Source: Chloranthus sessilifolius (taxonomy: Eukaryota; Streptophyta; Magnoliopsida; Chloranthales; Chloranthaceae). From it: a DNA stretch of 64,000 nt. Of this stretch, positions 23,441 through 34,487 are shown one piece after another. Below the pieces are notes generated by a model, which worked only from the letters and a program-made list of their open reading frames with translations, searched no databases and was not told where the DNA came from. The stretch's first letter is position 1, and every line of letters starts with the position of its first letter. The translations under genes and the position numbers were made by a program. The stretch covers positions 78,386,671 through 78,450,670 of the forward strand of contig CM037598.1 in the NCBI GenBank assembly GCA_021018995.1. The letters are read 5' to 3'.

Positions 23441-23656
23441 TCAGAGAAGCCCGGAGGGGGAACGCACCCCTGAATGAATCCTGACAATGACAACCTTTCC
23501 CCACCCCGAGCCGGCAGAAAAGAAAGAGTGGCTCACGGAAAGCCACCCAGGACCTGCGGGATCCACCTTTGGAAGCTCACCTTGGAAAGCATAACAAGGA
23601 GGAATAACTAACACTGAATCCGCAGAGCCTATCGAGGAAAAATAGGCATCGGTCAT
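23441..23656 (-). pseudogene. Second conserved antisense ORF (element B copy)
   Basis: It starts MTDAYFSSIGSADSVLV and matches element A 12,382-12,639 until one extra G in the GGCTCGGGGTGGGG tract shifts the frame after SAGSGWGK. Upstream on the minus strand lies the counterpart of the EEVEEKK segment (about 23,680-23,840). The function is unrecognised. Confidence 0.45.
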
Positions 23657-24569
23657 GAGAACTCTGACTTTGCCTTATCCTTGGGTTTCCTTTCTACCAC
23701 CTTTTTCTCCTTCATCTCTTCTCCCAATGGGGTGACACTTCGAGTTGGATTGATAGCACCAACCCTAGCATCACCCCGAATTTTCAATCCCGTCCATTCC
23801 TAATAATTCATTTAATAAATACAACTCTTCGGGTTCAATACCTAGGATATAAAATAGAAAGGAAGAAAAGACATTAATAAACAAAAAAAATGCCTTAGAT
23901 CACAAAAAAAATAAAATATGTCCCAAAACTTTTAATTTTAAACTTGAAATAAAATTCAAAACAAAAACCCAAAACCTTTGGCTCACACTTATAAAAAAAA
24001 CCTATACCTCCTAAACCACAAAGTGACAAGTGTCACATCTTTAAACTTTTCCAATCTAATTAAATCCAAACCAATCACATACCCCTTGAAAGACAACAAT
24101 CCATGACAAACTTAGATGAATCAATAGTCACACAACACTTACCCCTAGGAAACACAAATCTGCTACAAGTTTAGATAAACCAATAGGATTAAAACACCTA
24201 ACAACCATCTAGAACTTTTGAAAACTCACATTTTAACATGGGTCATCCCAGATCAAACCTAAGACCAAAACAAAAAAAATCCTAAAATGTAGACCAAAAA
24301 AAAAAACTCTCTAAAATGAAACCTTGACTAGTAGATTCGAAAAAAAAAAAATGCCTCCGACGAACCCAATAAAATCAACCCTCTAAAGGGAACTCAATAA
24401 CACAAATTAATTCCAGAATAAACCTTGAACAAACCCAGAGTAGATTTGAAACCCTAAAATAAATCCTAAACTAAATCAAATAAATCAAATAGGCCTGACT
24501 AATCCAAAAAAAAAAAGCGAGCAGGCACATAAACAAAAATAACATCTTCATTTAATAATTTTTTTACAA

Positions 24570-24605
24570 GTATCACCGAAGGCATACCTCCTGAGCTTAT
24601 AACCC
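24570..24605 (-). promoter_or_regulatory. Shared antisense 3' motif after 42-codon ORF (B)
   Basis: The minus strand reads TTATAAGCTCAGG then AGGTATGCCTTCGGTG, about 230 bases past the ORF stop at 24,832. Confidence 0.6.
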
Positions 24606-24831
24606 AAAACGAAAACCTAGAACCTAATTTACAACCCAAAATGAAAACTGGAGATAAAAAATAGACAAAAAGCGAGGAGCAGAGCGTCCAATCAGAGGCT
24701 TTAGGAGCAGCACCCGACTTGGAGCATCCAATCGAAGGCTTCAAGAAGGATTGGTTGGGAAACACGTCCCTCCACTCATAGCACATTCTCTTTCGCCATC
24801 TTCACCTCCTCAACACTGCTTTCACTGCTCC

Positions 24832-24960
24832 CTAAAAGGGATTGATATGAAGACTAGCCTCCTCTTTCCCAATGCTGCCTATTCTCAGAATAATGTCATC
24901 CCCAAGCATCACCCTAGGACGAAGATCATACGAAATCACGAATTTAGGAAGACTTGACAT
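24832..24960 (-). CDS. Conserved 42-codon antisense ORF (element B copy)
   Basis: It starts MSSLPKFVISYDLRPRVM, contains GDDIILRIGSIGKEEA and ends HINPF. The TATA box at 25,081-25,090 is 120 bases upstream. It is the same length as the element A copy at 11,197-11,325, with most differences being substitutions. Product and function are unknown. Coding status is inferred from length conservation only. Confidence 0.45.
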   Translation of the reverse strand: MSSLPKFVISYDLRPRVMLGDDIILRIGSIGKEEASLHINPF

Positions 24961-25080
24961 CTCAATTGGACAATTAGATCACCCAATATCACCAAAATAC
25001 AGATTTCAGAGCATAAGAGATTCAGAAAAGTAAAACTTGAGACTAACCCATGAGATACAAAATAAATAAAGACTCCCTCG

Positions 25081-25090
25081 CTTATATAGA
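25081..25090 (-). promoter_or_regulatory. TATA box of 42-codon antisense unit (B)
   Basis: The minus strand reads TCTATATAAG followed by CGAGGGAGTC. A GCGC cluster lies directly upstream (25,090-25,470). Confidence 0.55.
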
Positions 25091-25470
25091 GTACGACCTC
25101 AATCACGCGCCAGAAAACATGCGCGCAACTCAGTCACGCACCAAGCATTCCGCATGCAAGTCGAATCACACGCTCTGACTAGAGCGCGGAATAAAACTAT
25201 CACCGGCACAGGTGGCACGACCCTCCAATCACGCGCCCACTATAGAACGCACAATCTTATCAAATGACCCATTTACACCATGCAATCTAAAAGGTCGCCC
25301 GCACAGTGACTTGGTGATGTTTGAATTATGCGCTTACGAAATCATGCGTAATCCAATCACACGTTGACGTCCAAATGCACAAACACCCCTTCAAACTTAT
25401 AATTGCACTCCCGAAAATAGGCGCATAGTTTGATTGAACGCTTGGTATCAGGCGCACAATACCCAAACCC
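25090..25470. repeat. GCGC motif cluster upstream of 25,085 promoter
   Basis: Repeated ATCACGCGCC, ATGCGCGCAACT, AATTATGCGCTT and AGGCGCACAAT motifs occur. It is the counterpart of element A 10,690-11,060. Confidence 0.6.
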
Positions 25471-25499
25471 AGACATAATCATCCATCCTCACACCTTTT

Positions 25500-26160
25500 A
25501 TCCCATCTCGGTCAAGATTCTTCTCTCATGTCTCATCACGATCTGATCGGAGAGGGAGAATCCCATCGCAAAAATCACTACCCAAAACATCCATGAATAT
25601 GTCCCCTCGTGATGTAACTACGACTCGATATCATCGTGAACATGTCCCGTCGCGACATAGCAACTTCATTTTGTCTTATAGCTTATCACGAAACCTTGCA
25701 TAGAGGAAAACCTCCTAAAAAGTCCCATCGCTAACCACGATCAACCAATGTCCCATCATGGAAGTAGAAAGTCTACCTCCCAAATCCCTAGCTACGCAGC
25801 AACCACTACACTCCAATAGAAGAAGAGGGACTCCTCCCAAGTCCCCTTGTGTCTCAAAACATAAAAAATCCCACCAAGATCTAAATGCCTCTATCAGACC
25901 TAAAGCACACTCCCAATGTCCCATCACAACTATGATTCGCTATGACAGAAAGGAAGAGAAATGACTTTCTCATGTCTCATCGCATTTGCAACCATCGGGA
26001 CTTACCCTAGAACACAACTAGAAGGGGAAGACTGTCATGTCCCATTGCAACATCACCTCCCCAAGACGTTTCATCACATTGGCAACCGCCAAGCCCTACC
26101 ACAGCAAACATGAAGAGAGGAAATCTTCTAAAAGATCCTATCGCGATATCACTGCGGCAA
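25500..26160. repeat. GTCCCATCGC motif array (element B)
   Basis: About ten copies of TCCCATCGC or variants (TCCCATCATG, TCCCATTGCAAC, TCTCATCGCA) are the inverse of element A's GCGATGGGAC array. Confidence 0.75.
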
Positions 26161-27290
26161 CTCGTCACAAGCTACACGTAATTCAGGTAAGTATCACCCC
26201 CAGGTAAGTATTACCCACTTCTCTTTTCTCGATATTTCTTCTAAAAATATAGTTAGCTGTGATTATATTAAAATATTTTTAAAACTGATCTCTCTCGACT
26301 CGCGAATCACTGTAGTCCTCCTGTAAGAGACAATCATCAATATTCGTCGAGAAGGTTAAACGAAGTATTCGGCATGCCAAGTGTCATCTTGACAACCACA
26401 TAAACGATCGGGTCCACAAATCTTGTATCGGTGGATCTGCTCAACGACATCTTGAAAGCCACGTTTTCTGTCGTTTTATCACCGAATTGATCTTAAGTTA
26501 AATTCTCAAAATTAAAAAAAAAAACCTCTACTTCGTACTTCCAAAACCAAAAATCTTTTACTTCCAAAAAAAAAAAAAACAGGAAAACCAAAATAATAAT
26601 AAACAAAGAGACTTTACCCACCAAAATTTATCACAATTACTAACCCAAATCGGCCATTCCCCTAAGAAATCGTGTAATGAGTATATTTAATCTAAGAACT
26701 TACAAACGCCTATTAGAAAAGGAACGCCTGACACGCATTGGTGTGAGCAATGATGCGCCTGGTCTGACATGACTTGTAAAGCCTTTGACATTATATGATT
26801 TTATTATCGGTCTCTGGACCTTATTTATGGACATTTGTATGATGCCCCTCGGTATCTTGACTGCGTCATATCCCTCTATTTGACTGCCCCTTGCAGCAGG
26901 TCGCGACATGCAACGGAATGCCTCTTGCACCCACAGATTAGGCTGTGATTTTCCTTTCCGTTTGACTATCACTTGTAGTAGGTCACGCGATGAGACGGGA
27001 TGTCCTTTACACCCGTGGAATAGGATACGCTGACTTCCCCCGTCGACTGTCTATGATAGCTGGTCGCGATACGCGATGGGATCACTTACATCTACGGCAT
27101 GGAATACGCCTTTTGACAGCTACCACTGGGCCTCTAAATGCTCCATTTTTGCTTGGGCTGATAGATAAGAAAAGTAAGCATGCCATGTCAGCATCTCTAA
27201 TTCACATTTGTGATTTTTCAAGAGAAACGAGAAGACACCTCGAATGAAGGGTGTCTACTTCTTCGACGCGTTTTTACTTCACAAGAGTGC
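26161..27290. other. Element B 3' non-coding region
   Basis: It matches element A 8,632-9,760 inverted. No coding evidence is seen. Confidence 0.6.
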
Positions 27291-27291
27291 A

Positions 27292-27306
27292 CCAAAGAGG
27301 GGCATC
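27292..27306 (+). other. Polypurine tract of element B
   Basis: CAAAGAGGGGCATC lies directly before the LTR start at 27,307. Confidence 0.7.
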
Positions 27307-29869
27307 TATAGACACCCTCATTTTGCCCTCTCGAAATATATAAATTTGTTTGGTCAACCTTTGACCTTACCCGTGACTTTTTAAAAAGGACTTATCTTCT
27401 CTGAAAGTTTTACAACCCTAATTGGGGACCATATGCTGAAATAATAATATATGACTAGACACAGGCTGAAACAATAACTCTGTGGCTCAGGACCCATGAC
27501 CCTAAATTGAGAATCATGCACTGAAATAATAGTACATTGCTGAACACAGGCTGAAATAATAACTTTGTAGCTTGAATCCCAATCTAGGGAGACTATATAC
27601 TGAAATAATAATATATAATCGAAATGTAGGCTAAAATAATAGTCTGAAATTTCAGACTCGACCCAGACCCGGAAAATCCCAAATTACGCACCTAAAATCA
27701 TGCACACAAACCCATAAATGTGCAATTTGTCTTTTTTCAGACCAAACTTCCTTTCTTCAGACCACCTCGAGACTCGATCGCACGCCCCACACGGCACGCG
27801 CGATCAAATTGAGCGCCCTATCACAGGCGCGCAATTAGCCTACACCTGACCTAGTCTTACAGTCCTTGACCCCCAAGATTCCATGATTAAGCGCTTATAA
27901 TGAGATGTTTAATCAAATTGTGCACTCCAAACAAGGCGCATAATTAGTTCTAATGTGATTAGAATAGGAAACTCGGCTGAGCCAGTTAACCGGTAGCTCA
28001 CTGAGTCGGTGACCGACTCAAAGCGATTAAGCATTGGGAGACAGGCGCGTAATTCAGTTAAACGCCTGAAACAGGGCATTTAATTAGAGAAAAACCTATA
28101 AAAGACCTTTTTTTAATTCGCCCCAAGAGGGGGCTGTTGAATTTCGAGAGGAAGAAAAAAAAGAGAGAGAGCAGAGCGAATACAGAGAGAAACAAAGCCA
28201 TGACTTCAGGATTCGAGTTTCAAATCCTCTACATCCAAACATCGAATTTCGAGATTCCTCTCTGCAGCCCCGACCTCAGGTAAAAATTTAGTTTTTAGTT
28301 TCCGACCCTATTTTTTATTCTTAGATTTAGGTTTTTTTTAGTTTTAACCATTAATATTAAATTTTCAGTCTTAGACCGTAGCACCCTTTTCAGACTGCAA
28401 TTTTAATATCTGGTTCTAGTTTTCAGTTTTTAGAACCAATCCATAATCTGATGGCCTAATCACCGACCCTAAACTTTAATTTTGTTCAAAAATTTTAATC
28501 TCCAGTCCTATTATTAATCTCTGCTTCCAGTTCTTAGTTTCTAGAATCAGTCCCTAATTATACGGTTTGATTTTCTGATTTCGGTCCCAAATTCAGTCCT
28601 TAGATTTTAAATTCTAATTTTAATTCCTCAATTTAAGATTTTTTAGAATCCCAATTTATAATTTAGTTTTCTTAATATCTAGTTTCATAGTAATTCATAA
28701 TTATAACCCGAAATTATCAACTTTAAAAATCTAAAAAAAAACTATATTATAATCCAAAATCCAACTTCCTTTAATCTCAACCACCCGATTTGCCCAAGGG
28801 AGCTTACGGAGGGTACTTGGGAACGACGCCAATCCTCCTTAGCATAGCGGGCCCAAAAATCCTTTTCTTAGAATTTTAGTAAAAATTAGTTCCTTTATTT
28901 TGATTAGATCTTTAGAAAATTAATTCATTGCTCCAATTAGAATTAGTAACATTATTTCCTCTATTTTGATTAAATTTTTAGTAAAATTAATTCATTGCTT
29001 TAATTAGAATTTCAGTAAAATCAGTCTATTTGCTTTAATTAGAATCCTAATACAATTAGTATAATTGCTTTAACTAGAATTTCAATACAATTAGTATAAT
29101 TGCTTTAATTAGAAATTTAGTAAAAGTAGTATACTTGCTCCAATTAGAATTTCAGTACAATTAGCATGCTTGATTTGATTAGAGTTTCACTAGAATTGTC
29201 ATATTTACATTCTTAGTACAATTAGGAGACTGATATTAATTAGACTCTTAGTAAGATTAGGAAACTTAAATTAATTAGATTCCTAATAGGAGTAGGAGAC
29301 TTAATTAATTAGACTTTCAATAGGATCAAAATATAAAAATCAATTAGACTCACAGTAAAATTAAGACACATAATCACAATAGAATTTTCGTAAACGTAGG
29401 ACACTCAAAAGAAATTAGAATTTTAATTAATTAGACTTCTAATAAAATTAGAACACTTAAACCAAGTAGACTTATACTAGGATTAGGATAGTAAATTAAC
29501 TCACAATAACAAATTCACACAGTTAGACTCATAATAGAACTAGAGAATTTAAGCCAATTAGAATCGCAATAATAAGGAAAGAAAGAAAGCTAAACTATCT
29601 AAAGTACAAGAAGAGCCAGTGCTGCTGACGTTGGCAGGCTGACGATTAAGTAAAGAAGTAACCCACACCCGCTCCAAAGCGTGATCATTGACGTGTTACA
29701 GCATCGTTAAATATCTACAACTGGGGATTGCAATAAACTAGGAATCTTCCTGGAAATCCTTCTTTATTTTCAACATTCAAACACCGCATTGCCAGAGTCC
29801 GCTTAGGACAGAATTGGGCCACTAATTCAATGGGGACTGAGAGGAACCCAGAAAAAGCGCACACCAACA
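27307..29869 (+). repeat. 3' LTR of element B
   Basis: It begins TATAGACACCC (a mutated form of A's TGTAGACACCC) and ends CACACCAACA, 2,563 bases. It matches the element A LTRs throughout in inverted orientation. TATA (CCTATAAAAG) is at 28,095-28,104. U3 hairpin repeats are at 27,420-27,660 and GCGC motifs at 27,690-28,080. The flank (AAGGGTGGC) continues the target sequence seen uninterrupted near 34,183. Confidence 0.9.
28095..28104 (+). promoter_or_regulatory. TATA box of LTR B
   Basis: CCTATAAAAG follows the GCGC cluster (27,690-28,080). A purine-rich leader with GAGAGAGAG follows 50-70 bases on. Confidence 0.65.
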
Positions 29870-29874
29870 AAGGG

Positions 29875-30140
29875 TGGCGTGCAAATTTCCAACCCACCGC
29901 CTTTGTAGAGGAACTCGCGCTGAGGAAGGAATTTGATGGTGAGATTGTTAAAAAGTAGGGGAAGGTGAGAGGTTAAAAAAAATGGTCGGGGGGTCTCGGT
30001 AGACGATCCAGTGTTTGGAATGGCTGTCTGCGCTTTAACTTTTCTAATCATTTTATTATAGCTAGAAGCTCGACCCTTTGCATTTCAAGGATTTGATCAA
30101 GCCTTTGGCTTCGCTCATCATAGTCTGGTACCTCTGCCAT
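29875..30140 (-). pseudogene. Tandem gene unit 1
   Basis: It begins MAEVPDYDERSQRLDQILEM and has a stop in the helix after LLAIIK. Read on in a shifted frame it gives the KAQTAIPNTGSSTE and FLYKGGGLEI regions. The downstream end is truncated by the insertion of element B at 29,869/29,870. Product unknown. Confidence 0.5.
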
Positions 30141-31317
30141 GGAGTTAGGGTTGGAGATGGAGAAAGACGATGAGTTTGGAATTTGAAGAGTTTGTGACGA
30201 GCAGTGACTTTATAGAGAAAAAGGCTATGATTTGAAACGTCACTTCAAAATAAATTTTGAGGGTCGGTGGCAGGTAGCTTATTCTCCGAAGCTCTATCGA
30301 ATACCGATAAGAAGTGGGCAGCTGTTTGAGGTTACCCAAACGACGATGGTCGAAGAGTCATCGCTTAGAATTTAAAGCATTGTCACTTCTAATCTGAAGT
30401 GTCATCGCTTCAATTAAGGGCGGGGGACGCTTCTTTACGTAAGCGGCTTTTCATTTATTACGAATTTTGAGAAATTTGAAATTGTGGACGGTGTTGTCTT
30501 TTCACGCATTATTTATTATTGCGGCTCTTGATTGCATATTCCACCAACTTTTATGGAAGCGTCAACGCTTCAATAAGTCATTTCCTGAAGCGTCGTCTTC
30601 TCTAAATAATAGCGTCATCGCTTTCAAGAACTTCATTACATAACGCACCACTGTTTGATGTTAGCAATGACGCTTATCGTTAGAAGCGACATTGCCTCTA
30701 AACAGAAGCATCATCGCTTCTAATTATAAGAATTCGTATTTGTTACAGTGACTGTTTTAAATCTATAACTTTTGGTATAACTTTCTCCTCAGTAGATATA
30801 AAGAGATTGGCAAGAATGACAAGAAACTAACATGTCTCCAAATAAGCTAATGAAATATGTACATTACATTCAAAATACATTACATGAAAAATAAGTTACA
30901 AGCTAGAAGCTGATTGTTAGGAGCGGTAGCACCTCAGATAGATAAACAGTTTTGGTAAAAGCGTCATCGCTTCTAAATCGAAGCATCAACGTTGCTAAGG
31001 ATTTAGGGTTTACTCAGAATAAAAACAAAACATTCGAGTGCACCGGGCATAAGAAATAATACACAAAAGAAAATAATTTATATAAAAAGAAAAATTTTGA
31101 TTAATATTGAAAGAAATATTTACAGAGATTAACTAATAAACTGATTACATTAATGATAAACTAGAAAAAAACTAGACATGGACAATAGCAGCGACCATCG
31201 AGAAGCTAAACTTTGCGATGGAGTTCGAGAGATGTGGCTCCCTCTTTAATTTCTTTGCTCCATCAAGAGATGTGGCTCCCTCTTGCTGGGATCACGTCCT
31301 CTGTCTTCCAAATATCC

Positions 31318-31707
31318 CTAACAGACTGATGAAGAGAATAAAATCCAATTAGGAAGAAATTTACAGCCAAGGAAAAGGAGAGGCATGCAAATTTCAAACC
31401 CACCGTCCTCGTAGAGAAACTTGCACTGAGGTGGGAATTTGACGGTGATATTTTTAAGAAGTGGGGGAAGGTGAGAAGTTGGAAAAAAGGGTCGGTTTGG
31501 GACGAGGTCTATGTCAACGGGGAGTCTTGGTAGACGATTCAGCGTCTGGAATGGGTCGTTGCCGGTAGACGATTCAACGTCTGGAATGGGTTGCTGTCGC
31601 TTAAACTTTTCTAATATTTTTATTATATTCAGAAGCGTTGCCTTTTGCTTTTCAAGGATTCGATCAAGAATTCTGCTTAGCTCATCATAGTCTGATTCTT
31701 CCGCCAT
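31318..31707 (-). CDS. Tandem gene unit 2, 129-residue hypothetical protein
   Basis: This is the only unit with an open frame from a clean ATG. It starts MAEESDYDELSRILDRILEK; an amphipathic charged helix continues to about residue 45 (LLNIIKILEKFKRQ), then a Pro-rich stretch (about 46-90), then FPPQCKFLYEDGGFEICMP. The segment around residues 48-65 appears locally duplicated (GACGATTCAACGTCTGGAATGG occurs twice in the DNA with small changes). TATA (TATAAAG) is 83 bases upstream at 31,790-31,796. The C-terminal tail may be read-through of an intron. No family recognised. Confidence 0.5.
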   Translation of the reverse strand: MAEESDYDELSRILDRILEKQKATLLNIIKILEKFKRQQPIPDVESSTGNDPFQTLNRLPRLPVDIDLVPNRPFFPTSHLPPLLKNITVKFPPQCKFLYEDGGFEICMPLLFLGCKFLPNWILFSSSVC

Positions 31708-31789
31708 GGGGTTAGGGTTAGGTGAGAGAGGAAGACGATGGGTTCGGAATGGGACGAGTTTAGGGTTTAGGCTTTGGGAGGGGACGTGG

Positions 31790-31796
31790 CTTTATA
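31790..31796 (-). promoter_or_regulatory. Conserved TATA box, unit 2 (also units 1, 3, 4)
   Basis: TATAAAG sits 70-85 bases before the start codon in every unit: 30,208-30,214, 31,790-31,796, 33,133-33,139 and 34,567-34,573. AACCCTAA boxes lie between TATA and ATG. Confidence 0.6.
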
Positions 31797-32949
31797 GGGA
31801 AAAAGGCTAGGTTGTAAAATGTTACCTTCGAAATAAATATTGAGGGTCGGTTGCAAGTAGCGTATTCCATGAAGTTCTCTCGAATTATGATAAGAAGCGC
31901 CCAGCTGTATGATGTTACCAATGGCGCTTATTTTTTTAAGCGTCAATGCTTCGGTGAGACTATTGTAGAAGCGCCATTGCGTCTACTTTGAAGCGTCATC
32001 GCTTCTATTTTGAAGCTTCATCACTTTAATTACGGTTTGTTTATTACGATTTTCGAGGACATTGATATTGGAGATTGTGTTGTCTTTTCAAGCAGTCTTA
32101 TCCAACATTATTTATTGCAGTGGCTATTCGCATCCCAATAAAAATGTTTTAGTTTTTTATTAATTTTGAGGATTTGAAATTATGTAGTATGTTATCTTTT
32201 CGCGCAATCTTTTCAAACATTATTTATTGTTGCGGCTCTTCACTGCATATTCCACCAACTTTTATGAAAGCGTTAGCGCTTCAATAAGTATTTTCTTGAA
32301 GAGTCATCTTCTTTAAATGATAGCGTCATCACTTCCAAGAACTTCATTATATACTGCGCCGCTGTTTGATGCTAGTAATGATGCTTATCGTTAGAAGCGA
32401 CATCGCCTCTAAATCAAAACAACATCGCCTCTAAATCAAAACATCATCTCTTCTAAGTATAAGAATCCGTATTTGTTGCAGCGACTGCTTTAAATCTATA
32501 GAAGCGTCGTCGCATCGGTTGGTGTCGAGGTCTCTTCTTGTGCTAATGGTTTAGGATATTTACAAATCTGTAACTTTTGAGATAATATCCACAAAAAGAA
32601 TTTCTCTATTAATATGGAAATTAATATTTACAGATATTAACAAAGAAGCTGATTACATAAAAGATGAACTTAGGAAAAATCTAGACACGATAAAGTTTGC
32701 GTTGTAGATCCTCGTAGTTTGCTGTAAATTTCTTCCAACCCACCATCCATCAAGAGAGATGGCAAAGATCCGTAGGAGCAAGGAGGAGATCGGTCTCAGG
32801 GTCTTCACATCATCGGCTTCCTCTTGCTATAAATTTCTTCCAACCCACCATCCATCACAAAAGATACTTCGAGAGTGGAGACGAGGAGGTTGAGGCCGAG
32901 GCGGAAGAAGGGAGGAGCGGGGGAGATCGGTCTCGAGGTCTTCACATGT

Positions 32950-33058
32950 CGGCTCCCTCTTGCTGTAAATTTTTAACCCACCATCCTCGTAGAGGAACTC
33001 GCACTGAGGATGCAAACATTTGATGGTGAGATTGGCGATGGTCTAGTTCTTTTGCCAT
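32950..33058 (-). pseudogene. Tandem gene unit 3, internally deleted
   Basis: The ATG context (GCCATGGGGTTAGGG inverse) and TATA (33,133-33,139) are kept, but nearly all of the helical coding part is missing and the start runs almost directly into the CEFLYEDGGL segment. Confidence 0.5.
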
Positions 33059-34166
33059 GGGGTTAGGGTTGGGGCTAGGAGATGCAGAAAGGCGATAGGT
33101 TTGGAATGGGAAGGGTTTGTGACGGGACGTAGCTTTATAGGGAAAAAGGCTAGAGTTTGAAACACCACTGCAAAATAAATTTCTAGCGGTGGCAGGTAGT
33201 GTATTCCTTGAAGTTCAGTGAGACGATTGTCGAAGCTTCATCACTTCTAATTCGAAGCATCAACGCTAATAATTTGAAGCGTTATCGCTTCTAATTCGAA
33301 GCATCATCGCTTCAAAATTTAAAGTAGATTGATATTTTTGTGTGCTCTTATTTAACATGAATTATTACTTGTATCATAATAAATATGCCTATTTTCTCAT
33401 AAAATATGAAAAAACTTTTTAGCCTTTCGTCAGTTTAATCTTTTGACCAAAGCCTAGCTCTAATTTCAAGCGTTATCACTTCATAGAGGAAGCGTCTTTG
33501 ATTCTAATTTAAATCGTCATCGCCTCTAATTTGAATTGTCATCAGTTGATATTCGAAGCGTCATCGCTGCAAATTTGACACGTCATTGCTTCTATTTCGA
33601 AGCGTCATCGCGTTTAATTTGAAACGAACTGTGTTGTATTTTCACGTGGTCTTATCTAACGTTCATGCCACTTGGTCGAAGATCTGACCCTAATATTCAG
33701 GGCATTATTGCTTTATTGACTATGGAGCTACATTTGTAATACTCATAAAATAAAAAAATAAGGGGATACCCCAAAATATATCATAGTGACGAGTGCACCG
33801 GATATAACAAAATAATACAGACAAGAAACTAATATACATCAAAAGAAAATTTCTATTAAATTGACCAATAAACTGATTACATTAAAGATAAATCTGTTGG
33901 ACCACCAAAAGAAAGTGAAGACCCCGAGACTTTGGAGGCTTTGAAGACGAGTTTAGACTTTTGAACTTTTTGCTATAGAGAGCAAAGATTTTGGAAAGAA
34001 TGGTTATCTTCACTTCTAAACCTTTTGGATTACTCTTGTCTCATAGAGAGATGGCTCCCTGATTTAACCATTGATGAGGTGATCATAAGGATCTGTCGGA
34101 GCAAAGATTACAGCCAAGGGATATGGTTCTACCGAGAGAGATGGCTCCCTCTAGCTGGGAGACTGG

Positions 34167-34487
34167 TTATAAATTTACAGCCAAGGGAAAGGGGTGGCAT
34201 GAAAATTTCCAACCCACCGTCCTCGTAGAGGAACTCGCACTGAGGAAGGAATTTTTTAGAGGAAATCGCACTGAGGAAGGAATTTGATGGTGAGATTGTG
34301 AAAAAGTAGGGGAGGGTGAGAAGTTGAAAAGGGTCGGGGGTCTCGGTAGACGATCCGACTTTTGGAATGGTTGTCTGTGCTTCAACTTTTCTAATCTTTT
34401 TATTGCAGCCAGAAGCTTGACATTTTGCATTTCAAGAATTTGATCAAGCCTTCTACTTAGCTCGTCATGGTCTGGTACTTCCGTGAT
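34167..34487 (-). pseudogene. Tandem gene unit 4
   Basis: The start codon is changed to ATC at 34,485-34,487. The rest reads TEVPDHDELSRRLDQILEMQ, then IKRLEKLKHRQPFQ and a Pro/Ser-rich stretch. The leader has four TTAGGG units (34,489-34,512). A 30-base duplication of the GAGGAACTCGCACTGAGGAAG block is at 34,227-34,285. Confidence 0.5.

Larger units (their letters stand above)
2880..29869 (+). mobile_element. Element B, Tat/Ogre-like gypsy, interrupted
   Basis: The parts read on the + strand are integrase (2,888-3,892), 3' region with antisense PMD gene exons (5,473-6,206 and 19,494-22,193), further 3' region (22,400-27,290), polypurine tract (about 27,292-27,306) and 3' LTR (27,307-29,869). 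Element A (6,234-19,440) splits it. The 5' LTR, gag and most of pol lie outside the window or were lost where element C abuts. Continuity across A is inferred from matching splice junctions of the antisense gene and from co-orientation of pol, tract and LTR. The right end can be placed because tandem units near 31,360 and 34,178 show the uninterrupted target. Confidence 0.7.
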
